Assembly (NCBI GenBank): GCA_963675575.1
Contig: OY776378.1
Location: forward strand, 62,001-126,000
Source: JAGLOK01 sp963675575
Lineage (GTDB): Bacteria; Bacillota; Clostridia; Christensenellales; UMGS416
Direction: 5' to 3'
Length of the DNA stretch: 64,000 bases
The position numbers and the translations under genes are program-made. The notes below the pieces were generated by a model. The model had not been told where the DNA came from. It ran no database searches and worked only from the letters and a program-made list of their open reading frames with translations. Positions 36,279 through 45,578 of the stretch are shown here, piece by piece (position 1 is the first letter of the stretch; each line of letters begins with the position of its first letter).

Positions 36279-37040
36279 ATGATTAAAAAGATATCAGTAT
36301 TATTAGTTTTTGTACTAGTTGTGTCCATGGCGTTTATGTTTACAGGGTGCTCAAACAAATCGGTGGAAGCTAGCAAAGCGATAATCGATAAATATTATGA
36401 GGCATACGCAGACTTTGACGCGGATGATACTATTGATTTGTTGCATGAAGGTTTTATAGAAGTTTTCGAGAGTGAGGAAGACCTTAAAACAATCCTTTTA
36501 AGCAGAATGGCAGTTTTTGGTGAAATCCAAGAGTATAAGGTGGTTGGAACGTCTTACTACAAAAACAACGGAGAAATATCCGTTACACTTGACGTAGACG
36601 TGACATACAAGCGCAGTGAAGAAACATTAATGGAGAGCTTTGATCTTGTAAATGTAGGCGAAGAGATGGCGATACTGGAGATTTATCATGAGAATGAAAG
36701 ACCTTATGATGATATACCAACAGCCTTTTTTGATGCATATAGCACAGATAATAAAGATGAAATTGCGGATCTGTTTTCAAATGCCTTATATGAATACATA
36801 ACAGAAGAGACTTTGATGGAAAACTTGGATAGCATTGAAATCGCAATGGGCAAGTATCAAGAATATGAGCTTGCAGAAGAGTGGTATGTATATGCTGAAC
36901 TTGAGGAAGAAGATGTTGTAGGAGTGTATGAGGGAGTTTATGATGTTTCATATGAAGATGGAACTATAGCGCTAACTATCCAACTATGTATTGAGGATGA
37001 TGAAATTAAAATATATGACATATTCTGGAGTGGGGAATAA
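36279..37040 (+). CDS. Lipoprotein with two NTF2/DUF4878-like repeats
   Basis: 253 aa from ATG 36279 (GAGGGG six bases upstream; an in-frame GTG at 36261 is less likely). Signal peptide ISVLLVFVLVVSMAFMFTGC with lipobox FTGC. The mature part seems to hold two similar ~100-residue units: IIDKYYEAYADFDADDTIDLLHE and PTAFFDAYSTDNKDEIADLFSN open each. This helix pattern is that of NTF2-like DUF4878/DUF4019 domains. Very acidic. Function unknown. dnaX follows after 5 bp, probably co-transcribed. Confidence 0.8.
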   Translation: MIKKISVLLVFVLVVSMAFMFTGCSNKSVEASKAIIDKYYEAYADFDADDTIDLLHEGFIEVFESEEDLKTILLSRMAVFGEIQEYKVVGTSYYKNNGEISVTLDVDVTYKRSEETLMESFDLVNVGEEMAILEIYHENERPYDDIPTAFFDAYSTDNKDEIADLFSNALYEYITEETLMENLDSIEIAMGKYQEYELAEEWYVYAELEEEDVVGVYEGVYDVSYEDGTIALTIQLCIEDDEIKIYDIFWSGE

Positions 37041-37045
37041 AATTA

Positions 37046-38809
37046 ATGGCATATACTGCTTTATACAACAAATATAGGCCTCAGCATTTTTCAGAGGTTG
37101 TGGGCCAGCAGGCGGTTGTCCGCGTTCTGAAAAATCAGGTTCAGATGGGGATGGTTTCTCATGCCTATCTTTTCAGCGGACCTAGAGGTACAGGCAAAAC
37201 CACTATGGCGCGTATATTTGCCAGAGCCATCAACTGCACCCAGCCCCAAGATGGGGAAGTGTGTGGGCAGTGTGACACATGCAAAGCGCTTTCGGCTAAA
37301 AACAATCTTGATATAATCGAAATCGATGCGGCGTCAAACACAGGCGTAAACGATATACGCACATTACGCGAAAATGTCAAATATATGTCGGTTGCGGGAA
37401 GATACCGCGTTTATATAATTGATGAAGTTCATATGCTTTCGGTAAACGCGTTTAACGCCTTGCTCAAAACATTGGAGGAGCCGCCGGCTCATATTGTTTT
37501 TATAATGGCGACAACTGAACCGCACAAGTTGCCGGTCACGGTTTTATCAAGATGCCAAAAGTTTGAGTTCACTAGAATTTCAGCCACGCTTATAGCGGCA
37601 TATCTAGAAAAAATTGCTGCAGATTTAAAAGTCAAGGCCGATAAAAAGGCGCTCTACGCTATTGCTCGGGCTGCTGCAGGCGGCATGCGTGACGCTCTTT
37701 CATTGCTTGATCAAATGGTTGCAATGGGAGATAACGAGATAGATACGAAGCTGGTTTCGGAAACTTTGGGATCCGCTGACAAACTCTTGTATTTTGCTCT
37801 TTGCGAAGCGATACTTAATGAAGACATTTCGCGCGCGATAGGTGGGCTTAACGCCATGATACAAAAAGGATGCAGCGCTTCCACAATAGCTTCGGATTTG
37901 ATGCAGATGTTTCGGGATTTGTATATAGCGCAGAATTCAACCGAACTTGAAAATGAATTGATGCTGGACGAAACTGCGATTGAGCGGCTCAAGACGTTGT
38001 CTAAAAAAGTTTCCACAGGTTCTGTTATCAAATGCTTAGAGATATTTTCTGTATTGGAAAACGATTTAAGATATGCCGCGCGTCCCGAGATATGGCTGGA
38101 ACTTGCTATAGGCAAGGCGTGCAGAGTTCAAAAGGAGCAAAGCTATAAAGCGCTGCTTGAGCGTGTGGAAAATTTGGAGAAAAAACTTTCAGGCGCCATG
38201 AAGCCTACGGCGGCAACTAAAAAGCCTTCTTATACACAGCCCGACCAGGAAGAGTTTTTCCCGGTGAAAGACGAGGATTTCGCGGAGAAAAAACAAGAAA
38301 AAACACAGGTTAAGGTTGATGAAGAAACTGAAATTGCGGAAACGGAAAGCAAATCAGATGAAGAATATGAAGCAGATGAAGAAACGGTAGTTGAAGAGGA
38401 TATTAATCCGCAATCGCAGCTGACTGAGGAGATGAAAACAGAAGAAGACGTAAGCGAAATTCAAGTGCAAAATTCGCAAGATGACGCAGAAGGCAAGCGC
38501 ATTTGGAGTGATGCCATAGAAAAAGTGCGTTCTCAAAAAATAATGCGCCTGATATCACCTATGAAAAAGGCGAAAGTATCAGGGTATGACGGGAAGACGC
38601 TTTTTATAAACTTTAACGAAGGCGATGAAGCTTCGGCAAAACGCCTTGAAAACAAAGAACTTAAAGACATTCTGACCAAAGCTTTAAAAGAGGCTGTGGG
38701 ACACCATATATTATTTAGCGTTTCAGTTGAAAAAATGAGTGAGGAAGACAGCGAGTTTATGAAACAGGTGTATGATGTTTTTCCCGATGACATAGTGTCT
38801 ATAGAATAA
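37046..38809 (+). CDS. dnaX: DNA polymerase III subunit gamma/tau
   Basis: Clamp-loader ATPase that loads the beta clamp and holds the replisome together. 587 aa. Walker A GPRGTGKTTMARIF near residue 45, zinc cysteines CGQCDTC, Walker B VYIIDEVHML, sensor-1 ATTEPHKLPVTVLSRCQ. After residue ~370 comes a long acidic linker and then a C-terminal tau-like domain (MRLISPMKKAKVSGYDG). It precedes ybaB and recR, the conserved dnaX-ybaB-recR order. Confidence 0.97.
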   Translation: MAYTALYNKYRPQHFSEVVGQQAVVRVLKNQVQMGMVSHAYLFSGPRGTGKTTMARIFARAINCTQPQDGEVCGQCDTCKALSAKNNLDIIEIDAASNTGVNDIRTLRENVKYMSVAGRYRVYIIDEVHMLSVNAFNALLKTLEEPPAHIVFIMATTEPHKLPVTVLSRCQKFEFTRISATLIAAYLEKIAADLKVKADKKALYAIARAAAGGMRDALSLLDQMVAMGDNEIDTKLVSETLGSADKLLYFALCEAILNEDISRAIGGLNAMIQKGCSASTIASDLMQMFRDLYIAQNSTELENELMLDETAIERLKTLSKKVSTGSVIKCLEIFSVLENDLRYAARPEIWLELAIGKACRVQKEQSYKALLERVENLEKKLSGAMKPTAATKKPSYTQPDQEEFFPVKDEDFAEKKQEKTQVKVDEETEIAETESKSDEEYEADEETVVEEDINPQSQLTEEMKTEEDVSEIQVQNSQDDAEGKRIWSDAIEKVRSQKIMRLISPMKKAKVSGYDGKTLFINFNEGDEASAKRLENKELKDILTKALKEAVGHHILFSVSVEKMSEEDSEFMKQVYDVFPDDIVSIE

Positions 38810-38833
38810 GAATTAATTTTGGAGGTAATACAA

Positions 38834-39181
38834 ATGGCAAAACGAGGATATCCAGGCGGAAAAGGAGCAATGGGCGGGGGAAATATGCAAAACCTTATGA
38901 AGCAGGCCCAACAGATGCAAAGGCAGATGGAAGAAGCTCAAAACGAGCTTAACGATATGGAGTTTGAAGCGTCTTCCGGCGGCGGAATGGTAACGGCAAA
39001 AGTCAAAGGAAGCAAAGAACTTGTCTCGGTGAAAATAGCTCCCGAAGCAGTTGATTCCGATGATGTTGAAATGCTGGAGGATATGGTTGTGGCCGCTGTC
39101 CGAGAAGCGATGGAAAAAGCGGACAAAGCAACACAGGACAAAATGGGCAAGTTCTCAAGCGGCATGCCGGGGATGTTTTAA
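38834..39181 (+). CDS. ybaB: YbaB/EbfC-family nucleoid-associated protein
   Basis: 115 aa from ATG 38834, set by GGAGGT at 38821-38826. Small dimeric DNA-binding protein. A Gly-rich N-terminus (GGKGAMGGGNMQN) leads into the MKQAQQMQRQMEEAQNELND helix and the conserved ASSGGGMVTAKVKGSKELVSVKI sheet. Its TAA shares one base with the recR ATG, so expression is coupled. Between dnaX and recR as in most bacteria. Confidence 0.95.
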   Translation: MAKRGYPGGKGAMGGGNMQNLMKQAQQMQRQMEEAQNELNDMEFEASSGGGMVTAKVKGSKELVSVKIAPEAVDSDDVEMLEDMVVAAVREAMEKADKATQDKMGKFSSGMPGMF

Positions 39182-39774
39182 TGTCAGGATTTCTTGAGCC
39201 TCTTGCAAGGCTTATTAATGAGATTTCAAAGCTTCCCGGAATAGGAAGGCGGACAGCTGCGCGATTGGCTTATCATATTATTGAGACCGAAGAAAGTGAA
39301 GCTAACGACTTGGCCGAAGCTATAAAACAGGCTCGGGCAAAAATTGTGCTTTGCAAGGAATGCGGCGACTTTGCAGATGGCGAAAAATGCCCGATATGCA
39401 AAGATTCTTCTCGGGATGCTTCAATTATTTGTGTAGTGAGCGATCCGCGTGATGTCGCGGCTATGGAAAAAACGGGAGAGCTCAGGGGGAAATACCATGT
39501 GCTTCATGGGAGTATATCACCCGGAGATAACCGCGGCCCTGACGATATAAGGATAAAAGAGCTCTTAGGGCGCCTTAGCGGAGTTCGCGAAGTGATACTT
39601 GCGACAAACCCCGACGTTGAAGGCGAAGCAACCGCAATGTACATTTCGCAATTGATAAAACCATTGGGAATCAAAGTTACACGAATAGCTCACGGAGTGC
39701 CAATAGGTTCGGACTTAAAATACGCAGATGAAGTGACTTTGGGAAGAGCCTTGGCCGGAAGAGTGGAAATTTAA
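39181..39774 (+). CDS. recR: Recombination mediator protein RecR
   Basis: 197 aa. Loads RecA in the RecFOR gap-repair pathway. Helix-hairpin-helix LPGIGRRTAARLA at the N-terminus, zinc finger CKECGDFADGEKCPIC, Toprim domain with VVSDPRDVAAMEKTGELRG and the Walker-like TNPDVEGEATAMYI. Full length. Third gene of dnaX-ybaB-recR. Confidence 0.97.
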   Translation: MSGFLEPLARLINEISKLPGIGRRTAARLAYHIIETEESEANDLAEAIKQARAKIVLCKECGDFADGEKCPICKDSSRDASIICVVSDPRDVAAMEKTGELRGKYHVLHGSISPGDNRGPDDIRIKELLGRLSGVREVILATNPDVEGEATAMYISQLIKPLGIKVTRIAHGVPIGSDLKYADEVTLGRALAGRVEI

Positions 39775-39793
39775 AAGCTCGGAGAATACATTT

Positions 39794-41695
39794 ATGATAG
39801 AGATTAAAAGCAAAAGAAAAGCGGATTTTTGGATATCAGTTTTTTTGGTGACAGTTGTAATTTTGCTTGCGGGAATGGTATACGCTACCGGAGACTTGAC
39901 GACGTATATGGCGACGCCTCTGGCTATTGCAAACGATGGCATTTTTACGAATGATTTTTCCATAATGGAATTTGTTCGCCCCAACGCTCAAAGCATTTCC
40001 GATAACATTTTAGCTCTGCTGCTTAAATTAGGCGTATCATGGCAGGCTCTGTCTGCTGTATTATATATTATTACAGTCGCGGTTTTTGCCGGGGGGATAA
40101 TAGCAATATCTAAACGCGTGGCCGGAGAAAAATATTATATAGTTGCCGGCGTTTTAATGTTTTTTAGCATATATGCCGTTTCGGGGCTGAGGATTGGCAG
40201 AAACCCGATATGGTATCCTTCCTTTTACTATGCGCAGGCGGCGTTTTGTATAGGGATATGGGGATTTGTCAAAGCTCTTGACAAGAAGTGGTATGCGGCC
40301 TATATCTTATTTGCTGTAGCGACTCTTTTGCATTTTACATCCGGAAGTTACTGCGCTGCGTTCATGCTTGTATTCTTGATTATTCAGGCGATAAAAGAAA
40401 AGAAGTACAAGCTGTTATTCGCGCCGCTTATATGGATGGCGGCCTGTATTGCGATATTTTTAATGATGTATCTTTCAAGAACTACCGGAAGCGGACTTTT
40501 AAGCAATGACCAGTTTGTGAAAATCCACGCGTATTTGCGTCATCCGCATCACCATGTGCCGTCTTCTTGGGAGAAACTCGAGTGGGTAAACTATATTGCG
40601 TATATTGCAGCGGCCTTTCTGGTTTTATACTACAGCGCCCAAGACAATGGACTGTATAAAAAGATAAAATCATTTTTAATCATAACTACTTTTTTGATGG
40701 CGGGAATACTCGCGATAAATTTTGTTTTCGTAGAGATAATACCAATCGCGTTCATAGCCAAGCTTCAGCCGGCGAGAAGTGTTTTTGTATATAGATTTTT
40801 CATTGCGGCGATACTGGCTTTCAGCGTTCACGGATTGGTGATAAAAAAAGAATATTATGCGGCAGCACTCATTATATTTATGACGGCTTTACCGCAAATC
40901 AATATAAAGACATATAGCGGAATATTGCTTCTGTTATCCGGTGTGTATTTGATTGCGGCTAGATATTTTAAAAACAAAAATATTGTTTCGCTTAATGTGA
41001 TTTGTCACCTTTGCGCGATAATGCTGGTTGTTTTGACTATATTTATTTTCGCTTCAAATATCGCAGTGTTTATAACTGTTTTATATTCACTTGCCTTTAT
41101 CGCCCTTTTGGCAATGATTTACATGGCTGACATGCTGGCTGACAAAAAGGGAGAGGCTCTTTTTGTAAAAGCGGCTGCGGCTCTTTTGGCGGCGCTTATA
41201 ATACTTGTGCCTTGGGTGGATGTCAAAGGCAATTTTGAAGGCATAACGCTTAAAAATCCGAGGAACGCTTTCACTCTTTCTGACATCGACGAATCCGCAA
41301 GGATTTTAGCACTTCGGTTTAATGCGAAAACGGATGAAGATGCTCTGTTTTTGGGCGACCCAAATGATATCACGACATCATATTTCAGAATCTTTTCACT
41401 GCGCTCTTCGGTTGTGGCGTTTAAGAACATGCCATTTACCGACAGCGGGATGCTCGAATGGGCTGAGCGTCTTAGCGCGCTAAAAGCTGTGTCGGTGGGC
41501 GAAGACGGATATTATATCAGAAACACAACGAGCTTTGACGAGCTTTCAACGCAGGAAATACTGGATGTTGCCGCAAAATATGAAGCGGGATATCTGCTGG
41601 TGGATTTTGAAGATGAAAAAACAGAAGAGCTATATAGCTTGGGAGCTACGCTCTTTGACAGCCAAGGAAGATGGAAAATATTAAAACTAAGTTAA
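39794..41695 (+). CDS. Large polytopic membrane protein, GT-C-like, unknown function
   Basis: 633 aa, about 13 hydrophobic helices then a ~110-residue soluble C-terminal domain. Early luminal loop FSIMEFVRPNAQSISDNI and a conserved-looking HAYLRHPHHHVPSSWEKLE loop around residue 245 contain many His and acidic residues, as in GT-C glycosyltransferases or lipid-linked transferases. The C-terminal domain (RILALRFNAKTDEDALFLGD, YLLVDFEDEKTEELYSLGA) resembles the extracytoplasmic tail of such enzymes. I recognise no named family. It starts 20 bp after recR and ends at a terminator. Confidence 0.7.
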   Translation: MIEIKSKRKADFWISVFLVTVVILLAGMVYATGDLTTYMATPLAIANDGIFTNDFSIMEFVRPNAQSISDNILALLLKLGVSWQALSAVLYIITVAVFAGGIIAISKRVAGEKYYIVAGVLMFFSIYAVSGLRIGRNPIWYPSFYYAQAAFCIGIWGFVKALDKKWYAAYILFAVATLLHFTSGSYCAAFMLVFLIIQAIKEKKYKLLFAPLIWMAACIAIFLMMYLSRTTGSGLLSNDQFVKIHAYLRHPHHHVPSSWEKLEWVNYIAYIAAAFLVLYYSAQDNGLYKKIKSFLIITTFLMAGILAINFVFVEIIPIAFIAKLQPARSVFVYRFFIAAILAFSVHGLVIKKEYYAAALIIFMTALPQINIKTYSGILLLLSGVYLIAARYFKNKNIVSLNVICHLCAIMLVVLTIFIFASNIAVFITVLYSLAFIALLAMIYMADMLADKKGEALFVKAAAALLAALIILVPWVDVKGNFEGITLKNPRNAFTLSDIDESARILALRFNAKTDEDALFLGDPNDITTSYFRIFSLRSSVVAFKNMPFTDSGMLEWAERLSALKAVSVGEDGYYIRNTTSFDELSTQEILDVAAKYEAGYLLVDFEDEKTEELYSLGATLFDSQGRWKILKLS

Positions 41696-41734
41696 TTTTT
41701 AAAAATGTGAATTATGCGGTTATAATAAAAAATC

Positions 41735-41775
41735 AATAGTTAGAGCAAACGTCTTTTGCGCTCTAGCTATTTTTA
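41735..41775 (+). terminator. Terminator closing the dnaX-recR region
   Basis: AATAGTTAGAGC and GCTCTAGCTATT form a 12-bp stem (one G-U), 13-nt loop, then TTTTT. May also serve the converging esterase pseudogene. Confidence 0.85.
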
Positions 41776-41802
41776 TGGGTATTTTAGTTGATTAAAATTT
41801 AA

Positions 41803-42710
41803 TCAATTAGACCACAGGTTCGCTTTAAGGAAGTCAATCATCATTTGCCAACCTTCAACGGCGTCGGGCTTGTTGCTCAAAGTGAATCCGTGTAACGAGT
41901 TTTCAAAACGCTTATGAGTTACTTCAACGCCTGCCTTTATTAATTTATCCCTGAAATCCTCACCCTCTTTGCACAAAGAATCTCGGCCAGCTGTTAAGAC
42001 AAGAGTGGGAGGGAACGCCTTCAACTGCTCGATTGCGGCGAAAACAGGAGATATAATCGGATTTTTTCTTTCTTCTTTATCAATGCAGTAGCATGCATCA
42101 TATACCCTGCATGTTTTCTGGGAAAGAATGGAGCCTTTTGGCTGAGGTTTAAGATAGGCGTCGGTATAGATGTCCAACGGCGGATAGTCCAATATCAGAC
42201 ATGTGTAATATTAAGTTCTTTTTTTTCAATAGCTTTAAGAGCTATCGCGGCGCTTAGATTGCCGCCAGCGCTGTGTCCTCCCACCGCTATTTTAGCGGGG
42301 TCTATTACAAGTTTTTCAGCATTCTCTTTTGCATATCTTACAACTGCGTAGCATTCGTTTAATGCCTTTGGAAAAGTCTCCTCGGGGGAAAGGCTATAAT
42401 CAACGCTCAGTATCTTCACATTCGCACTCTTTGCAACATTCATCAGATAAGGGTCATCCATCTCTGGGCGTCCCAGAATAAATCCGCCTCCGTGCATATT
42501 TACGAACAAGGGAAGTTTATTTGGATTTTCGGCATTGTATGCAAGCACACGAATTTTGCTTTCCTCGGTATCCAAAATAAGCTCTTTGCCATTCGTGTTT
42601 TTTTGGATACGCCCTTCTTTTGCGAAGTTAGATACAATCCATTTGAAAAATCGTACCTTCTTTAGGAGCTGCTTTCTTGTGAAAATCTTTTCTTCAGGTA
42701 TTCTTTTCAT
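41803..42710 (-). pseudogene. Alpha/beta hydrolase of the acetyl-esterase (Aes/HSL) family, split by a frameshift
   Basis: One ~300-aa esterase read in two frames on the minus strand. The first part (42710-42195) has the HGGGF oxyanion box, the nucleophile GGHSAGG and ends ITHV-stop. The second (to 41803) continues LDYPPLDIYTDAY..., with the acid in GRDSLCKEG and the His in NSLHGFTL. Joining near 42198-42205 needs a single base: inserting one T would give ITHCLILDYPPLD, the expected continuation. All catalytic residues survive, so decay is very recent, or it is a sequencing error in this draft. It stands alone between convergent genes. Confidence 0.85.
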
Positions 42711-42806
42711 ATAAGCACAATCCTTTTTAACTACAGTCTACTTGCTATGTACATATTGATAATATAACAATTTTAGACGAAGTCCATTTAAAGGTTCATT
42801 TGCTAA

Positions 42807-44285
42807 TCAAGGGGTATAGAATTGCTCTATTTTTATCATTTGCCCTTCGTAACCGGTTATATAATATAATTGATCCAATATAAGGCGTATGTCCCTGGAA
42901 TAAATCTCTTCAAAAAGGGCAACATTGGCACTGTAGCCTTCGGGTGCCAAGGAAGAGTCGGCTTTTATGTTTAATTCGATATCCGTTAAATCTGATAATT
43001 TATACTGAGAAATTTGTGGATATTTGTTTTGTATGTAAACTCCATTTGTTTCCGCTAAAATTTCTTGCGCTTTTCTTTCGGATACGCCATTGTCTTTAAT
43101 ATATTCTTCAAGAGCGCTTTTACCGTTAAGATATTTTACAAAATCGCAATACACAATATTTTCGTCGGCATTATAGTCTATTATTCGGGCCAATGATGAG
43201 TCGGGAAGATCTTTGGACAATTGAGTGCCATCTGTTTTAAGGAAAAAAACTTCCTCTTGAAAAGAGTTTTCATAGGATTCGAAAAATATCCAATCCCCAG
43301 CCACATTTAAGCCGTTCACGTCATTATATTCGAGAATATAATTTATCTCACCACTTTCAATGCTAATTGTCCCCAAAAGATTTGTTGTATTGGAATAAAA
43401 AACAAGTATGTCCCCGTTGTTATTTAGATACGAACAATTTTCTTGCGATAAAATTGTACTTTCCAATGTTTCAGTATTAAGCTTTGTAATTAACTTTGTG
43501 GTTTTGTTTATATAATATATATTGCCGTCTATTACATTCAGCTGGCTGACTTGATTGTTTGACAGCTGCTCTATTTCGCCTGTACACGTATCCAGAGAAT
43601 AAAGCTTGTTTTCATCTTCTTGGTTTGCGAAAAATATTTTTTGGCCGTCACTGCAGAAAACGGATGCTTTTATCATTAGGTTTTCAGGGTTTAATCCGTC
43701 CAAATCGGTTCGGTATACATAATTGTCGGCATTTTCGCCGATGGCGTTTTGAAAATAGATATGCTCTTGTATTATCATCACCGCATATGCGCCTGAGATA
43801 TTAAGTGGTTTGGGTGAATCTAAATTTTCTTCTTCCACTCTGTATACGCTGTAATCGTTTGATGAAACGTAGTAAATATAGTCTTCATAAATATTTAAAT
43901 AGAGCATGTCGCCTTGTTCGCTTAGGATTTCCCTGTGGTAGCCATTTGTGGACATGCTTTTTAACCCATCTTGCAAAAAATAGATTGTTCCTTCAGAGTT
44001 CGCGGCAATACCGTTGTTTTCTATATTTGAACCTTGATTTTCAAGTTCTTTAAGAGGAGTGGCAAGCTCAATGGGGGACAGCTTTTGAAGCATGGGGGTA
44101 TCCTTAGGCTGCTCCTTTGTTAACTTAGTGTCCGCAATTGTGCTTTTTGCCATATCTATTGCAGGCATGGGGCTAAGTTCCGGAGTAGATTGGGAGCAAC
44201 CGAAAAAAACTGAGCAAATCAACAAAGATGCTACAGCAAGCAATATCATTTTAGATTTTTTTCTTGTTTTTATTATCATAGGCAT
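42807..44285 (-). CDS. Lipoprotein with beta-propeller-like DUF5050 repeats
   Basis: 492 aa. Signal peptide with lipobox FFGC (SKMILLAVASLLICSVFFGC), Ser/Pro linker, then ~250 residues of repeating short strands such as GTIYFLQDGLKSMS, DYIYYVSSNDYSVYRV, EHIYFQNAIG, NIYYINKTTKLIT and DWIFFESYENS. This is the DUF5050-type six-bladed propeller pattern of secreted Firmicute proteins. A ~130-residue helical tail follows. Likely surface-displayed; function unknown. No strong ribosome binding site is visible before ATG 44285; a second Met lies two codons later. Confidence 0.82.
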   Translation of the reverse strand: MPMIIKTRKKSKMILLAVASLLICSVFFGCSQSTPELSPMPAIDMAKSTIADTKLTKEQPKDTPMLQKLSPIELATPLKELENQGSNIENNGIAANSEGTIYFLQDGLKSMSTNGYHREILSEQGDMLYLNIYEDYIYYVSSNDYSVYRVEEENLDSPKPLNISGAYAVMIIQEHIYFQNAIGENADNYVYRTDLDGLNPENLMIKASVFCSDGQKIFFANQEDENKLYSLDTCTGEIEQLSNNQVSQLNVIDGNIYYINKTTKLITKLNTETLESTILSQENCSYLNNNGDILVFYSNTTNLLGTISIESGEINYILEYNDVNGLNVAGDWIFFESYENSFQEEVFFLKTDGTQLSKDLPDSSLARIIDYNADENIVYCDFVKYLNGKSALEEYIKDNGVSERKAQEILAETNGVYIQNKYPQISQYKLSDLTDIELNIKADSSLAPEGYSANVALFEEIYSRDIRLILDQLYYITGYEGQMIKIEQFYTP

Positions 44286-44366
44286 TTAGAAACGCTATAC
44301 TAAAATATATTTTGATAAATGTAAATATAATAAAGCAAAATTTACACTTACTTTAATAAAAATCCA

Positions 44367-45443
44367 TTATTCACCAAAGCTTACTCCCAAAGATTTCCCA
44401 GCTTTTACTATTTCACACTTTTTTGGGACATTTTTAGTCCTTCCGGCTATTTTCGAGAGCTTATTGTCTGTTATTTTTGAACCTTTGAGCGCAACAGTTT
44501 TACCGTAATCATTTTTTTCGATAAGTTCTGCCGCGTGTATGCCGAATCTGGTGGAAAGTATTCTATCGTATGGAGAGGGGCTTCCGCCTCTCACGATGTG
44601 ACCGGGAATTACAGTTCGGATGTTATGGTCTGTTTTTCCCTGGAGAACTTTTGCAATTGCGTGTGATGCGGAGATATATTGGATTTCCTCACGGTAATTT
44701 TTTAAGTCTTTTTTCGACATTTTTGCTTCCTTCTTGTCCATTGCACCTTCTGCAACGGCAATAATTGAAAACTTTTTGCCTTTTTTATCGCGGGCTTTTA
44801 CTGCATCCAAAATAGCGTCAATCTCATAAGGTATTTCAGGAATTATTATAACATCCGCTCCGCCTGCGACTCCTGCGTATAATGTGAGCCAACCCGCCTT
44901 GTTGCCCATGATTTCCACAAGCATGATTCTTCCATGGGAGTTTGCGGTGGTATGTATTTTGTCTATTGCGTCTGTTGCCGTGTCAACGGCCGTGTGAAAT
45001 CCGAATGTGACATCGGTTCCGAAAATATCATTGTCTATAGTTTTTGGAAGCCCGATGATGTTCAACCCTTCTTTTGACAACAGATTGGCTGTTTTATGAG
45101 TGCCGTTTCCACCCAAAGTGACAAGGCAGTCAAGTTTCATTTTTTTATAGTTTTTAACCATTTCGGAGACTTTATCAACGTTATCTTCTTCTATCAGTCT
45201 CATCTTTTTGAAAGGTTGTCTGGATGTTCCCAGAATGGTGCCACCAAGTGTTAAAAGCCCGGAAAGCTCCTCTTTTTTAATTTTATGCCACTGATTTTGA
45301 ATAAGGCCGCGATAGCCGTCCTCAACTCCGATGATTTCCACATCTTTCATATTTTCGTACACAGCTTTAGCCACTCCGCGGATTGCTGCGTTTAATCCCG
45401 GACAATCTCCGCCGCTGGTTAATATTCCTATTCTTTTAGCCAT
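44367..45443 (-). CDS. pfkA: 6-phosphofructokinase (group III, probably ATP-dependent)
   Basis: Phosphorylates fructose 6-phosphate in glycolysis. 358 aa. GGDCPGLNAAIRG at the N-terminus; the nucleotide loop reads TLGGNGTHKTA and the catalytic loop PKTIDND. Gly after GGN (E. coli Gly104) favours ATP over PPi, while Lys in PKTIDND (E. coli Gly124) is shared with PPi-enzymes and group III ATP-enzymes. Asn in place of the usual Asp in GGDG is unusual. AAGGGG ribosome binding site before ATG 45443. Single gene. Confidence 0.93.
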   Translation of the reverse strand: MAKRIGILTSGGDCPGLNAAIRGVAKAVYENMKDVEIIGVEDGYRGLIQNQWHKIKKEELSGLLTLGGTILGTSRQPFKKMRLIEEDNVDKVSEMVKNYKKMKLDCLVTLGGNGTHKTANLLSKEGLNIIGLPKTIDNDIFGTDVTFGFHTAVDTATDAIDKIHTTANSHGRIMLVEIMGNKAGWLTLYAGVAGGADVIIIPEIPYEIDAILDAVKARDKKGKKFSIIAVAEGAMDKKEAKMSKKDLKNYREEIQYISASHAIAKVLQGKTDHNIRTVIPGHIVRGGSPSPYDRILSTRFGIHAAELIEKNDYGKTVALKGSKITDNKLSKIAGRTKNVPKKCEIVKAGKSLGVSFGE

Positions 45444-45515
45444 TTTTAAAACCCCTTAAAAAGAATTATTATCACCTTGTACAGTTTAGCACTTTTTTTA
45501 AAGTTTTAAAATATT

Positions 45516-45544
45516 TTGACCATTATTACATTAAAATATATAAT
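45516..45544 (+). promoter_or_regulatory. Promoter of the HEAT-like lipoprotein gene
   Basis: TTGACC (45516-45521), 17-bp spacer, perfect TATAAT (45539-45544), 35 bp before ATG 45579. Confidence 0.8.
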
Positions 45545-45578
45545 GTAAGCAGTGTTTTTAACATATGTTGGGGGTAGC

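Noticed and set aside
38280..38310. A-runs in dnaX as a programmed frameshift site making a short gamma form
   Set aside because: The AAAAAAC run is not in the X-XXY-YYZ phase needed for -1 slippage and no stem follows; tau alone is adequate.
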